From assembly GCF_028898945.1 (NCBI RefSeq), contig NZ_CP118607.1:5256001-5320000 (forward strand): 64,000 bases of DNA, written 5' to 3'. This DNA is from Pseudomonas sp. PSKL.D1. Lineage in GTDB: Bacteria; Pseudomonadota; Gammaproteobacteria; Pseudomonadales; Pseudomonadaceae. The notes beneath the pieces are model-generated. The model did not search any database and was not told the DNA's origin. It worked only from the letters and a program-made list of their open reading frames with translations. The position numbers and the translations under genes are program-made. Of the stretch, positions 49,794 through 59,765 are shown one piece after another; the first letter of the stretch is position 1, and every line of letters begins with the position of its first letter.

Positions 49794-50294
49794 TCAGAAG
49801 ATCTCCTCAACGCTCTTGCCGCGCTTGGCAGCAATGGACTCAGGAGATTGCATGGCTTTCAGACCCTTGAAGGTGGCGTAAACCACGTTCACTGGGTTGG
49901 TCGAACCGTAGCACTTGGCCAGGACGTTCTGAACACCAGCAACTTCCAGGACAGCACGCATGGCGCCGCCGGCAATGATACCGGTACCTTCCGAAGCAGG
50001 CTGCATGTAAACCTTCGAGGCGCCGTGGGCAGCCTTGGTGGCGTACTGCAGGGTGGTGCCCTTCAGGTCAACCTGGATCATGTTGCGACGAGCAGCTTCC
50101 ATGGCTTTCTGGATCGCGGCAGGTACTTCGCGCGATTTGCCACGGCCGAAACCAACGCGACCCTTGCCATCACCCACCACGGTCAGCGCGGTGAAGGTGA
50201 AGATACGGCCGCCTTTAACGGTTTTGGCTACGCGGTTAACCTGAACCAGCTTCTCGATGTAGCCTTCGTCGCGCTTTTGATCGTTATTTGCCAT
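49794..50294 (-). CDS. rpsE: Ribosomal protein S5
   Basis: A 166-residue 30S fidelity protein. It has the N-terminal double-stranded-RNA-binding-like domain ([20 protein letters not shown], then [19 protein letters not shown]) and the C-terminal [20 protein letters not shown]. The spectinomycin-site loop (VKGGR) reads as wild type. Positioned two bases before rpmD and three bases after rplR. Confidence 0.97.
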   Translation of the reverse strand: MANNDQKRDEGYIEKLVQVNRVAKTVKGGRIFTFTALTVVGDGKGRVGFGRGKSREVPAAIQKAMEAARRNMIQVDLKGTTLQYATKAAHGASKVYMQPASEGTGIIAGGAMRAVLEVAGVQNVLAKCYGSTNPVNVVYATFKGLKAMQSPESIAAKRGKSVEEIF

Positions 50295-50297
50295 AAC

Positions 50298-50648
50298 TTA
50301 GAACTCCAGCCCGCCTTCACGAGCAGCATCAGCCAGCGCTTTGACGCGGCCATGGTACTTGAAGCCGGAACGGTCAAAGGCAACTTGAGATACACCGGCG
50401 GCTTTCGCACGCTCAGCTACCAGCTTGCCAACCTTAGTGGCCGCGTCGATGTTGCCAGTGGCGCCATCACGCAGGTCTTTGTCCAAGGTCGAGGCGCTTG
50501 CCAGAACCTTGCTGCCGTCGGCCGAAATGACCTGGGCGTAGATGTGCTGCGAGGAGCGGAACACGCACAGGCGCACGACTTCGAGTTCGTGCATCTTGAG
50601 ACGTGCTTTGCGAGCGCGACGCAGTCGAGTAACTTTTTTGTCGGTCAT
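50298..50648 (-). CDS. rplR: Ribosomal protein L18
   Basis: A 116-residue protein that binds 5S rRNA. It has a basic N terminus ([20 protein letters not shown]) and the conserved [20 protein letters not shown] and [20 protein letters not shown]. It lies ten bases after rplF. Confidence 0.97.
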   Translation of the reverse strand: MTDKKVTRLRRARKARLKMHELEVVRLCVFRSSQHIYAQVISADGSKVLASASTLDKDLRDGATGNIDAATKVGKLVAERAKAAGVSQVAFDRSGFKYHGRVKALADAAREGGLEF

Positions 50649-50658
50649 TTGCTAGGCC

Positions 50659-51192
50659 CTACTTCTTCTTGGCTTCTTTACGACGGACTACTTCGTCCGC
50701 GTAACGCACACCCTTGCCTTTGTAAGGCTCTGGCGGACGGAAATCGCGGATTTCAGCGGCCACCTGACCTACCAGCTGCTTATCGATACCCTTGATCAGG
50801 ATGTCGGTTTGGCTAGGAGTTTCAGCGGTGATACCGGCTGGCAGTTCGTAGTCCACTGGGTGCGAGAAGCCCAGAGCCAGGTTCAGGACGGTGCCTTTAG
50901 CCTGTGCCTTGTAACCAACACCGACCAGCTGGAGCTTACGCTCGAAGCCTTGGCTTACGCCTTGGACCATGTTGTTCACCAGAGCGCGGGTGGTACCGGC
51001 CATGGCGCGAGCTTGCTGGTCACCGTTGCGAGCGACAAAGCGCAGCTCGCCAGACTCTTCGGTAACTTCAACAGACGAGTGAACGTTCAGTTCGAGAGTG
51101 CCTTTGGCACCCTTAACCGAAAGCTGTTGGCCGGCGAATTTAACTTCGACGCCAGCTGGCAGCTTAACGGGGTTCTTAGCGACGCGAGACAT
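50659..51192 (-). CDS. rplF: Ribosomal protein L6
   Basis: A 177-residue protein near the GTPase-associated centre of the 50S subunit, made of two similar domains. It starts [20 protein letters not shown] and contains [20 protein letters not shown] and the C-terminal [19 protein letters not shown]. It follows rpsH by 12 bases. Confidence 0.97.
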   Translation of the reverse strand: MSRVAKNPVKLPAGVEVKFAGQQLSVKGAKGTLELNVHSSVEVTEESGELRFVARNGDQQARAMAGTTRALVNNMVQGVSQGFERKLQLVGVGYKAQAKGTVLNLALGFSHPVDYELPAGITAETPSQTDILIKGIDKQLVGQVAAEIRDFRPPEPYKGKGVRYADEVVRRKEAKKK

Positions 51193-51204
51193 GCCTATCT
51201 CCCC

Positions 51205-51597
51205 TTAGAACACTGTGCACAGAACTTCGCCGCCGACACCGGCAGCGCGCGCAGCGCGGTCAGTCATCACACCTTTGTTGGTGGAGACGATAGACACGCC
51301 CAGGCCGCCACGTACTTTCGGCAGATCTGTGACGGACTTGTACTGGCGCAGGCCTGGACGGCTGGAGCGCTTCAGTTCCTCGATGACCGGACGGCCTTCG
51401 AAGTACTTCAGTTCAATCGACAGAGAAGGCTTGGCCTCACCAGTTACCTGGTAGCCAGCGATGTAACCTTCGTCTTTCAGAACTTTGGCAACCGCGACCT
51501 TCAGGGTGGAGGAAGGCATGCTTACGACGGACTTTTCAGCCATCTGGGCATTACGGATGCGAGTTAGCATGTCCGCTAACGGGTCCTGCATACTCAT
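51205..51597 (-). CDS. rpsH: Ribosomal protein S8
   Basis: A 130-residue 30S central-domain protein. It starts [20 protein letters not shown] and ends [10 protein letters not shown], with [20 protein letters not shown]. In E. coli S8 represses the spc operon; here it is preceded by an unusual 209-base gap after rpsN that contains a hairpin. Confidence 0.97.
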
Positions 51598-51715
51598 GGG
51601 CTAGATGCTCCTGATACAAGAATTATTAGCCTTGCGGCTATCACAACCACCCGAACGAGCAGGGCAAAAAACCCAGGCTCGGGTGAGCCGGTCATTCTAG
51701 ACACAAGCCAGAAAC

Positions 51716-51744
51716 GAAACAAGCCCCACGAGGGGGCTTGTTTC
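51716..51744 (-). terminator. Strong hairpin in the gap between rpsN and rpsH
   Basis: A perfect 12-base-pair stem GAAACAAGCCCC / GGGGCTTGTTTC with a 5-base loop sits in the 209-base space inside the spc operon. The downstream side on the minus strand is GTTTCGTTTCTGG, only moderately T-rich. It could be an attenuator, a processing signal, or a partial terminator. A second small hairpin GGCTC-GGGT-GAGCC lies at 51676-51689. Confidence 0.6.
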
Positions 51745-51806
51745 TTGGCGAGGTCACCGACGGTCGGAAGATTGCTCCCCTTCCGCCGGGATCACACCTG
51801 CAGCGA

Positions 51807-52112
51807 TTACCAGGAGGCTTTGACCAGACCTGGTACGTCACCGCGCATTGCAGCTTGACGCAGCATGTTACGGCCCAGGCCGAACTTACGGTATACACCG
51901 TGAGGACGACCGGTCAGGCGGCAACGGTTGCGCAGGCGAGCAGCGCTGGCATCACGTGGCTGCTTCTGCAGAGCGACAACGGCAGCGAAACGCTCTTCTG
52001 GAGAGGCGTTCAGGTTGACGATGGTCGCTTTCAGCTCAGCACGCTTTTTGGCGAACTTGGCTACCGTGAGCTGACGCTTCAGCTCGCGGTTTTTCATGCT
52101 CTTCTTGGCCAT
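51807..52112 (-). CDS. rpsN: Ribosomal protein S14
   Basis: A 101-residue 30S head protein. It starts [20 protein letters not shown] and ends [20 protein letters not shown] plus SW. It has no CxxC pairs, so this is the long zinc-independent (C-) form. The start at 52112 is used because the 22-residue upstream frame is not family-like. It follows rplE by 13 bases. Confidence 0.97.
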   Translation of the reverse strand: MAKKSMKNRELKRQLTVAKFAKKRAELKATIVNLNASPEERFAAVVALQKQPRDASAARLRNRCRLTGRPHGVYRKFGLGRNMLRQAAMRGDVPGLVKASW

Positions 52113-52125
52113 TTTCCTACTCCAA

Positions 52126-52665
52126 TCAGTTGCGGAACGGGAATTTGAATGCACGCAGCAGAGCGCGGCCTTCGTCATCCGAACGAGCAGTGGTGGTCAG
52201 GGTGATGTCCAAACCGCGCAGAGCATCGATCTTGTCGTAATCGATTTCCGGGAAGATGATCTGCTCTTTCACGCCCATGCTGTAGTTGCCACGGCCATCG
52301 AAGGACTTGGCATTCAGGCCGCGGAAGTCGCGAACCCGAGGCAGGGAGATCGCCAGCAGGCGGTCCAGGAATTCGTACATTTTTTCGCGACGCAGGGTCA
52401 CCTTGACACCGATCGGCCATCCTTCACGGACTTTGAAGCCCGCAATGGATTTACGAGCGAAAGTCACAACCGGCTTTTGACCGGTGATCTTTTCCAGGTC
52501 GGCAACAGCGTGCTCGATGACTTTCTTGTCGCCGATCGCTTCGCCCAGACCCATGTTCAGGGTGATCTTGGTAACGCGCGGAACTTCCATCACGTTCGAC
52601 AGCTTAAGTTCTTCCTTAAGCTTAGGAGCGATTTCGTTCCGGTAAATCTCTTTCAGTCGTGCCAT
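52126..52665 (-). CDS. rplE: Ribosomal protein L5
   Basis: A 179-residue 5S rRNA-binding protein of the 50S central protuberance. It starts [20 protein letters not shown] and contains [40 protein letters not shown] and the [20 protein letters not shown] region. It lies 20 bases after rplX. Confidence 0.97.
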   Translation of the reverse strand: MARLKEIYRNEIAPKLKEELKLSNVMEVPRVTKITLNMGLGEAIGDKKVIEHAVADLEKITGQKPVVTFARKSIAGFKVREGWPIGVKVTLRREKMYEFLDRLLAISLPRVRDFRGLNAKSFDGRGNYSMGVKEQIIFPEIDYDKIDALRGLDITLTTTARSDDEGRALLRAFKFPFRN

Positions 52666-52685
52666 GGTCTTCTACCTAGCAGTGT

Positions 52686-53000
52686 TCAAGCATCAACCGC
52701 TTTTTGGGTCGACTTGAAGACACGAATTTTCTTACCGTCTTCTACTTTGAAACCAACGCGGTCAGCCTTGTTGGTTTCGCCGTTGAAGATGGCAACGTTG
52801 GAAGCGTGCAGAGGCGCTTCTTTTTCGACGATACCGCCCTGAACGCCCGCCATCGGGTTAGGCTTGGTATGACGCTTGACCAGGTTCACACCACCGATGA
52901 CCAGACGGTCATCAGCCAGAACCTTCAGCACCTTACCGCGCTTACCTTTGTCTTTGCCGGCGATCACGATGATCTCGTCGTCACGACGAATCTTTTGCAT
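52686..53000 (-). CDS. rplX: Ribosomal protein L24
   Basis: A 104-residue early 50S assembly protein. It has a KOW motif near the start ([20 protein letters not shown]) and [20 protein letters not shown]. It lies 11 bases after rplN. Confidence 0.97.
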
Positions 53001-53011
53001 GTCGGATCTCC

Positions 53012-53380
53012 TTACAGCACTTCAGGGGCGAGCGAGACGATCTTCATGAACTTCTCAGTACGAAGTTCACGGGTCACTGGCCCGAAGATGCGAGTGCCGA
53101 TCGGCTCTTGCTTGGTGTTCAGCAGAACAGCAGCGTTGCCGTCGAAACGAATGATGGAACCGTCAGCGCGACGTACACCGTGACGGGTACGGACGACAAC
53201 AGCGGTCATCACCTGGCCTTTTTTGACCTTACCGCGCGGAATTGCTTCCTTTACGGTTACTTTGATGATGTCACCGATGCCGGCGTAACGGCGGTGCGAA
53301 CCGCCGAGCACCTTGATGCACATGACGCGACGAGCGCCGCTGTTATCGGCCACATCGAGCATGGATTGAGTCTGAATCAT
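53012..53380 (-). CDS. rplN: Ribosomal protein L14
   Basis: A 122-residue 50S protein at the subunit interface. It starts [20 protein letters not shown] and contains [20 protein letters not shown] and [20 protein letters not shown]. It lies 23 bases after rpsQ and opens the spc-type gene block. Confidence 0.97.
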
Positions 53381-53403
53381 AAAATTTCTCCGACCCCTAG
53401 CCC

Positions 53404-53670
53404 TTAGACTTCAACAGCGCGTTCGAGGACTTCAACCAGTGCCCAGGACTTGGTCTTGGCCAGCGGACGGGTTTCACGAATGGAAACCTTGTCGCCGATT
53501 TTGCACTGGTTGGATTCGTCGTGCGCGTGCAGCTTAGTCGAACGCTTAACGTATTTACCGTAGATCGGGTGCTTAACGCGACGCTCGATCAGAACGGTGA
53601 TGGTCTTGTCCATTTTGTCGCTGACGACACGGCCAGTCAGCGTACGGACGGTTTTTTCAGCTTCAGCCAT
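53404..53670 (-). CDS. rpsQ: Ribosomal protein S17
   Basis: An 88-residue 30S assembly protein with an OB fold. It starts [20 protein letters not shown] and contains [21 protein letters not shown] used the ATG at 53670, which begins the family N terminus; an ATG two codons upstream is possible. It lies two bases after rpmC. Confidence 0.96.
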   Translation of the reverse strand: MAEAEKTVRTLTGRVVSDKMDKTITVLIERRVKHPIYGKYVKRSTKLHAHDESNQCKIGDKVSIRETRPLAKTKSWALVEVLERAVEV

Positions 53671-53672
53671 GA

Positions 53673-53864
53673 TCACTTACCTGCCTGCTGGTTGAGCACA
53701 GTTTTCACGCGAGCGATGTCGCGCTTAACTTGCGAGAGCAGGTGCGACTGACCCAACTGGCCAGTTGCTTTCTGCATACGCAGATTGAACTGGTCGCGCA
53801 GCAAGCCGAGCAGTTGCTCATTCAGTTGCTGTGCAGATTTTTCACGAAGTTCATTCGCTTTCAT
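53673..53864 (-). CDS. rpmC: Ribosomal protein L29
   Basis: A 63-residue 50S protein at the tunnel exit. It starts [20 protein letters not shown] and contains [16 protein letters not shown]. The start overlaps the rplP stop as TGATG (one base); a GTG one codon upstream is less likely. Confidence 0.96.
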
Positions 53865-54277
53865 CACATCACCGTCCGCTTAACAAAGGAGGTGGCGAGA
53901 GGCAGCTTTGCAGCAGCCAGGGCGAAAGCTTCGCGCGCCAGCTCTTCAGAAACACCCTCGATCTCGTACAGGACTTTGCCTGGCTGGATCTGGGCAACCC
54001 AGTACTCCACGGAACCCTTACCTTTACCCATACGAACCTCGAGAGGCTTCTTGGAGATCGGCTTGTCCGGGAACACACGGATCCAGATCTTACCGCCACG
54101 TTTAACGTGACGGGTCAGCGCACGACGTGCGGACTCGATCTGGCGAGCGGTGAGGCGACCGCGAGCAACAGCCTTCAGGGCGAATTCGCCGAAGCTGACT
54201 TTGCTACCGCGCAGTGCCAGACCACGGTTGTGGCCGGTCATCTGCTTGCGGAATTTTGTACGCTTTGGTTGCAACAT
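53864..54277 (-). CDS. rplP: Ribosomal protein L16
   Basis: A 137-residue 50S protein at the A-site tRNA region. It starts [20 protein letters not shown] and contains [20 protein letters not shown] and [20 protein letters not shown]. It follows rpsC by 12 bases and overlaps rpmC by one base. Confidence 0.97.
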
Positions 54278-54289
54278 TTGGCGTACCCC

Positions 54290-54976
54290 TTACTTAGCAG
54301 CTTTTTTACGAGGCGCTGGTGCTTGTGGTTTCAGTTCTTCTTGGCGACCACCAATAACTTCGCCTTTGAAGATCCAAACCTTCACACCGATCACACCGTA
54401 AGTGGTGTGAGCTTCGTAGGTGTTGTAGTCGATATCGGCACGCAGGGTGTGCAGAGGCACACGACCTTCGCGATACCACTCGGTACGAGCAATCTCAGCA
54501 CCGCCGAGACGACCGCTCACCTGGATCTTGATGCCCTTGGCACCAATACGCATGGCGTTCTGTACGGCGCGTTTCATGGCGCGACGGAACATTACGCGGC
54601 GCTCCAGCTGCTGAGCTACGCTCTGCGCAACCAGCATAGCGTCGAGTTCCGGCTTGCGGATCTCTTCGATGTTGATGTGCACAGGCACACCCATCTGCTT
54701 GGTCAGGTCCTGACGCAGCTTCTCGACATCTTCACCTTTCTTACCGATAACGATACCGGGACGAGCGGTGTGGATGGTGATGCGTGCAGTTTGAGCCGGA
54801 CGATGAATATCGATACGGCTTACGGACGCGCTTTTTAGTTTGTCTTGGAGGTACTCACGCGTTTTCAGATCCTTCAACAGGTAATCTGCGTAAGTAGCAC
54901 CGTCTGCATACCAGACGGAGGTGTGCTCCTTGACGATTCCCAGGCGAATGCCAGTGGGATGTACTTTCTGACCCAT
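54290..54976 (-). CDS. rpsC: Ribosomal protein S3
   Basis: A 228-residue 30S head protein with helicase-like activity at the mRNA entry. It starts [20 protein letters not shown], has a KH domain with [20 protein letters not shown], and ends in a basic Ala/Pro/Lys tail. I rejected the 28-residue upstream extension because the canonical start is MGQKVHP. It lies 13 bases after rplV. Confidence 0.97.
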   Translation of the reverse strand: MGQKVHPTGIRLGIVKEHTSVWYADGATYADYLLKDLKTREYLQDKLKSASVSRIDIHRPAQTARITIHTARPGIVIGKKGEDVEKLRQDLTKQMGVPVHINIEEIRKPELDAMLVAQSVAQQLERRVMFRRAMKRAVQNAMRIGAKGIKIQVSGRLGGAEIARTEWYREGRVPLHTLRADIDYNTYEAHTTYGVIGVKVWIFKGEVIGGRQEELKPQAPAPRKKAAK

Positions 54977-54989
54977 CTGATCGACTCCG

Positions 54990-55322
54990 TTACTTGTCCG
55001 CAACCTTGACAGTGATATGGCAAGACCGCTTGACGATGCGATCAGCACGGCCTTTGGCACGTGGCATGATGCGCTTCAGCGAACGCCCTTCGTTGACGAA
55101 AACGGTGGAGACCTTCAGGTCATCAACGTCTGCGCCTTCGTTGTGTTCGGCGTTGGCTACGGCCGACTCGAGGACTTTCTTCATGATTTCAGCGGCTTTT
55201 TTGCTGCTGAAGGCCAACAGGTTGAGCGCTTCGCCCACCTTCTTCCCGCGGATCTGGTCGGCGACCAAGCGGGCTTTCTGGGCGGAGATGCGAGCGCCCG
55301 ACAACTTAGCGGCTACTTCCAT
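54990..55322 (-). CDS. rplV: Ribosomal protein L22
   Basis: A 110-residue 50S protein whose beta hairpin lines the exit tunnel. It has [40 protein letters not shown] and [20 protein letters not shown]. The tunnel hairpin reads as wild type by eye. It lies 11 bases after rpsS. Confidence 0.97.
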
Positions 55323-55333
55323 TTCCTTACCCC

Positions 55334-55609
55334 TTAACGCTTGGCTTTCTTGTCAGCCACGTGCCCGCGGTAGGTGCGGGTACCGGCGAACTCGCCCAGT
55401 TTGTGGCCGACCATGTCTTCGTTCACGAGAACTGGGACGTGTTGGCGACCGTTGTGTACCGCGATGGTCAGACCGACCATTTGTGGCAGGATCATCGAAC
55501 GGCGCGACCAGGTTTTAACTGGCTTGCGATCGTTCTTCTCCACCGCCACTTCGACCTTCTTCAGCAGGTGAAGATCGATAAAAGGACCTTTTTTCAGAGA
55601 ACGTGGCAC
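55334..55609 (-). CDS. rpsS: Ribosomal protein S19
   Basis: A 91-residue 30S head protein. It starts [20 protein letters not shown] and contains [20 protein letters not shown] and [20 protein letters not shown]. It lies 16 bases after rplB. Confidence 0.97.
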
Positions 55610-55625
55610 TGTCGTATCCCTCTAG

Positions 55626-56450
55626 TTACTTGCGACGACGGACGATCATGTTGTCGGTACGCTTATTACCACGGGTTTTAGCACCCTTGGTTGGGAAGCC
55701 CCATGGCGATACCGGATGACGACCACCGGAGGTACGACCTTCACCACCACCGTGTGGGTGGTCAACCGGGTTCATGGCAACACCACGAACGGTTGGGCGA
55801 ACGCCGCGCCAGCGTTTGGCACCAGCTTTACCCAGCGAACGCAGGCTGTGCTCGGAGTTCGAGACTTCGCCCAGGGTCGCACGGCACTCAGCCAGGACTT
55901 TACGCATTTCACCAGAGCGCAGACGCAGGGTCACGTAGACACCTTCGCGAGCGATCAGCTGAGCCGAAGCACCAGCGGAACGAGCGATCTGTGCACCTTT
56001 ACCCGGCTTCAGTTCGATGCCGTGAATGGTGCTACCCACTGGAATGTTGCGCAGCTGCAGGGAGTTACCGGCCTTGATTGGGGCCAGTGCACCTGCGATC
56101 AGCTGGTCGCCAGCGCTCACGCCTTTAGGGGCGATGATGTAGCGACGCTCACCGTCTGCGTAGCACAGCAGGGCGATGTGAGCAGTACGGTTTGGATCGT
56201 ATTCGATACGCTCGACAGTGGCTGGGATGCCATCTTTGTCGTTGCGACGGAAGTCGACCAGACGGTAATGCTGCTTGTGACCACCACCAACGTGACGAGT
56301 GGTAATACGGCCATTGTTGTTACGACCACCAGACTTCGATTTTTTCTCGATCAGCGGTGCGTGAGGAGCGCCTTTGTGCAGCTCCTGGTTGACCACCTTG
56401 ACCACGAAACGGCGGCCAGGGGAAGTCGGTTTGCATTTAACGATTGCCAT
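55626..56450 (-). CDS. rplB: Ribosomal protein L2
   Basis: A 274-residue protein near the peptidyl transferase centre. It starts [20 protein letters not shown] and contains [20 protein letters not shown] and the catalytic-region [20 protein letters not shown], with the conserved His. It lies 14 bases after rplW. Confidence 0.97.
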   Translation of the reverse strand: MAIVKCKPTSPGRRFVVKVVNQELHKGAPHAPLIEKKSKSGGRNNNGRITTRHVGGGHKQHYRLVDFRRNDKDGIPATVERIEYDPNRTAHIALLCYADGERRYIIAPKGVSAGDQLIAGALAPIKAGNSLQLRNIPVGSTIHGIELKPGKGAQIARSAGASAQLIAREGVYVTLRLRSGEMRKVLAECRATLGEVSNSEHSLRSLGKAGAKRWRGVRPTVRGVAMNPVDHPHGGGEGRTSGGRHPVSPWGFPTKGAKTRGNKRTDNMIVRRRK

Positions 56451-56464
56451 GATGCACCCCTTCC

Positions 56465-56764
56465 TTACTCAGCACTGCTGCTGAAATCGAGATCTTGGCC
56501 TGGCTGAAGGGAGACGATCGCCTTCTTCCAGTCATTACGCTTGCCCAGACCACGTGCGGTACGCTTGGTTTTACCCAGAACGTTAACAGTCGACACGTTT
56601 TCAACTTTTACGTTGAACAGGCCTTCGACAGCTTTCTTGATTTCCAGCTTGGTTGCATCGGTAGCAACCTTGAATACGAACTGGCCTTTTTTCTCAGCCA
56701 GAACGGTAGCCTTCTCGGAAACGTGCGGGCCAAGGAGGACTTTAAATACGCGTTCCTGGTTCAT
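56465..56764 (-). CDS. rplW: Ribosomal protein L23
   Basis: A 99-residue 50S protein that docks trigger factor and SRP at the exit tunnel. It starts [20 protein letters not shown] and contains [20 protein letters not shown]. Its ATG overlaps the rplD stop by four bases. Confidence 0.97.
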
Positions 56765-57363
56765 CCCAGCAGCTCCTCGAATTTCTTCACGGCCGAGACA
56801 GTGATCAACACTTTCTCGTATGCGATCAGACTGACCGGGTCGGAACCCTGGACGTCACGTACATCGACGTGCGGCAGGTTGCGAGCAGCCAGGTACAGGT
56901 TCTGATCAACAGCGTCCGAAACGATCAGTACGTCGCTCAGACCCATGCCGTTCAGCTTGTTCAGCAGGTCTTTGGTTTTCGGAGCTTCAACAGCGAAGTC
57001 CTGAACCACGACCAGACGGTCGCTACGCACCAGCTCAGCGAGGATGGAGCGCAGGGCTGCGCGATACATCTTCTTGTTGAGCTTCTGCGAGTGATCTTGA
57101 GGACGAGCTGCGAAGGTTACACCACCGCCACGCCAGATCGGACCACGAGTGGTACCAGCACGAGCACGGCCAGTACCCTTCTGACGCCATGGGCGCTTAC
57201 CGCCACCAGCCACGTCGGAACGGGTCTTCTGCTGCTTGGTGCCCTGACGGCCGCCGGCCATGTAGGCCACGACTGCTTGGTGTACCAGCGTCTCGTTGAA
57301 TTCGCCACCGAAGGTCAGTTCGGAAACTTCGATCGCCTGAGCGTCATTTACATTAAGTTGCAT
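56761..57363 (-). CDS. rplD: Ribosomal protein L4
   Basis: A 200-residue 50S protein that lines the tunnel. It starts [20 protein letters not shown] and has the long basic loop [20 protein letters not shown] with [20 protein letters not shown]. In enterobacteria L4 autoregulates the S10 operon; no equivalent leader was recognised here. It overlaps rplW by four bases. Confidence 0.97.
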
Positions 57364-57375
57364 GTCAGTTTCCCC

Positions 57376-58011
57376 TTAACCGCGAGCCTTGACAGCTGGA
57401 CGTACAACCACGTCGCCGCCAGTAGCGCCAGGAACGGCACCCTTGACCAGCAGCAGGTTGCGTTCAGCGTCCACGCGAACTACTTCCAGGGACTGAACAG
57501 TCACGCGCTCGGCGCCCATGTGACCGGACATTTTCTTGCCCTTGAACACACGACCAGGAGTCTGGCACTGGCCGATGGAACCTGGGACACGGTGCGACAC
57601 GGAGTTACCGTGAGTGTTGTCCTGGCCACGGAAGTTCCAGCGCTTGATGGTACCGGCGAAGCCTTTACCTTTGGACTGACCAGTAACGTCTACCAGCTGG
57701 CCTGCAGTGAAGAGTTCAGCTTTGATCAGATCGCCAGCCTGGAAATCGCCTTCTTCAAGACGGAACTCCCAAACACCGCGACCAGCGGCAACGTTAGCCT
57801 TGGCGAAGTGACCTGCCTGAGCGGCAGTCACACGCGAAGCACGACGCTCGCCGACAGTGACTTGCACTGCACGGTAGCCATCGGTTTCTTCAGTTTTGAA
57901 CTGGGTGACACGATTCGGCTCGATCTCGATGACCGTGACCGGAATGGAGACACCTTCTTCGGTGAAAATGCGGGTCATACCGCACTTGCGACCGATTACA
58001 CCAATAGTCAT
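57376..58011 (-). CDS. rplC: Ribosomal protein L3
   Basis: A 211-residue 50S assembly initiator. It starts [20 protein letters not shown], and the conserved loop reads [20 protein letters not shown] with [21 protein letters not shown] used the ATG at 58011 because the 11-residue upstream extension is not family-like. An 80-base gap separates it from rpsJ. Confidence 0.97.
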   Translation of the reverse strand: MTIGVIGRKCGMTRIFTEEGVSIPVTVIEIEPNRVTQFKTEETDGYRAVQVTVGERRASRVTAAQAGHFAKANVAAGRGVWEFRLEEGDFQAGDLIKAELFTAGQLVDVTGQSKGKGFAGTIKRWNFRGQDNTHGNSVSHRVPGSIGQCQTPGRVFKGKKMSGHMGAERVTVQSLEVVRVDAERNLLLVKGAVPGATGGDVVVRPAVKARG

Positions 58012-58091
58012 GTTGTAAACCTCATGAGTGTACGGGGCTTTCACCCGCTATGGCCGCCCATTTCAGAGCGTTACACGACCAGACCGAAGTC

Positions 58092-58403
58092 TTAGCCGAG
58101 GCTGATCTGTACTTCCACACCTGCCGCCAGATCAAGCTTCATCAGCGCATCAACGGTTTTATCCGTTGGCTGGACGATGTCCAGAACACGCTTATGAGTG
58201 CGAATCTCGTACTGGTCACGCGCGTCTTTGTTGACGTGCGGAGAGACCAGAACGGTGAAACGCTCTTTGCGGGTAGGCAGTGGAATTGGACCACGCACTT
58301 GTGCACCAGTACGTTTCGCGGTTTCCACGATTTCCTGGGTGGATTGGTCGATCAGGCGATGGTCGAAAGCCTTCAACCTGATACGGATTTGCTGATTTTG
58401 CAT
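58092..58403 (-). CDS. rpsJ: Ribosomal protein S10 (NusE)
   Basis: A 103-residue 30S head protein that also acts as NusE with NusB in antitermination. It starts [20 protein letters not shown] and contains [20 protein letters not shown]. It is the first gene of the S10 operon, behind the promoter at 58464-58492. Confidence 0.97.
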
Positions 58404-58463
58404 TGGATTTCAGACTCCAGGCTGTTCCCAACGGACGCACTACGCCCGCTAAAAGGAGGCGTG

Positions 58464-58492
58464 ATTCTATAGACGCCCCCATTTAGTGTCAA
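58464..58492 (-). promoter_or_regulatory. Strong sigma-70 promoter of the S10 operon
   Basis: A perfect TTGACA (58487-58492) and TAGAAT (58464-58469) separated by 17 bases lie 61 bases upstream of rpsJ. With the terminator just beyond tuf, this makes the S10 operon independent of the str operon. Confidence 0.85.
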
Positions 58493-58500
58493 CCCAATAA

Positions 58501-58529
58501 AAAAAACCCCCGCTGAGCGGGGGTTTTTT
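58501..58529 (-). terminator. Rho-independent terminator after tuf
   Basis: A GC-rich stem CCCCCGC / GCGGGGG with a TGA loop flanked by AAAAAA and TTTTTT lies 15 bases after the tuf stop. Confidence 0.93.
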
Positions 58530-58544
58530 CAATCGGTCGAGTGA

Positions 58545-59738
58545 TTACTCGATGATTTTGGCCACAACGCCGGCGCCGACGGTACGACCGCCTTCACGGA
58601 TAGCGAAGCGCAGACCGTCTTCCATTGCGATGGTCTTGATCAGGGTAACAGTCATCTGAATGTTGTCACCTGGCATTACCATTTCAACGCCTTCCGGCAG
58701 TTCGCAGTTACCGGTCACGTCAGTGGTACGGAAGTAGAACTGAGGACGGTAGCCTTTGAAGAACGGAGTGTGACGACCGCCTTCTTCTTTCGACAGAACG
58801 TAAACTTCTGCGGTGAACTTGGTGTGCGGCTTGACCGAACCTGGCTTGACCAGAACCTGACCACGCTCAACGTCGTCACGCTTGGTACCACGCAGCAGAA
58901 CGCCGCAGTTCTCGCCAGCACGACCTTCGTCCAGCAGCTTGCGGAACATCTCAACACCGGTGCAGGTGGTGGTGGTGGTGTCACGCAGACCAACGATTTC
59001 CAGCGGGTCTTGTACGCGAACGATACCACGCTCGATACGACCGGTAACAACGGTACCACGACCCGAGATCGAGAATACGTCTTCGATCGGCATCAGGAAT
59101 GGCTGGTCGATAGCACGAACTGGCTCAGGGATGTAGGCATCCAGAGTTTCTACCAGCTTCTTAACAGCGGTAGTACCCATTTCGTTGTCGTCTTTGCCTT
59201 CCAGCGCCATACGAGCCGAACCGATGATGATCGGGGTGTCGTCGCCTGGGAAGTCGTAGGTGGACAGCAGGTCGCGAACTTCCATCTCGACCAGTTCCAG
59301 CAGCTCAGCGTCGTCTACCAGGTCAGCCTTGTTCAGGAAGACCACGATGTACGGAACGCCAACCTGACGGGACAGCAGGATGTGCTCACGGGTTTGTGGC
59401 ATCGGACCATCGGCGGCCGAGCAAACCAGGATCGCGCCGTCCATCTGGGCAGCACCGGTGATCATGTTCTTCACGTAGTCAGCGTGACCTGGGCAGTCAA
59501 CGTGAGCGTAGTGACGAATGTTCGAGTTGTACTCGACGTGAGCGGTGTTGATGGTGATACCGCGCGCTTTTTCTTCCGGAGCCGAGTCGATCTTGTCGAA
59601 CTCAACGACTGCCGAACCGAAAACTTCGGAGCAGACGCGAGTCAGAGCTGCGGTCAGAGTGGTCTTACCGTGGTCAACGTGGCCGATAGTGCCGACGTTA
59701 ACGTGGGGAAGGGAACGATCAAATTTTTCTTTAGCCAC
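58545..59738 (-). CDS. tuf: Elongation factor Tu
   Basis: EF-Tu delivers aminoacyl-tRNA to the ribosome. The 397-residue protein has G1 [10 protein letters not shown], the switch region [24 protein letters not shown] and NKAD motifs, and the domain-2 segment [15 protein letters not shown]. It lies 27 bases after fusA as the last gene of the str operon. Whether a second tuf copy exists lies outside the window. Confidence 0.97.
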
Positions 59739-59765
59739 GACAGTGAACCTCTTGCCTAAAGGGGA

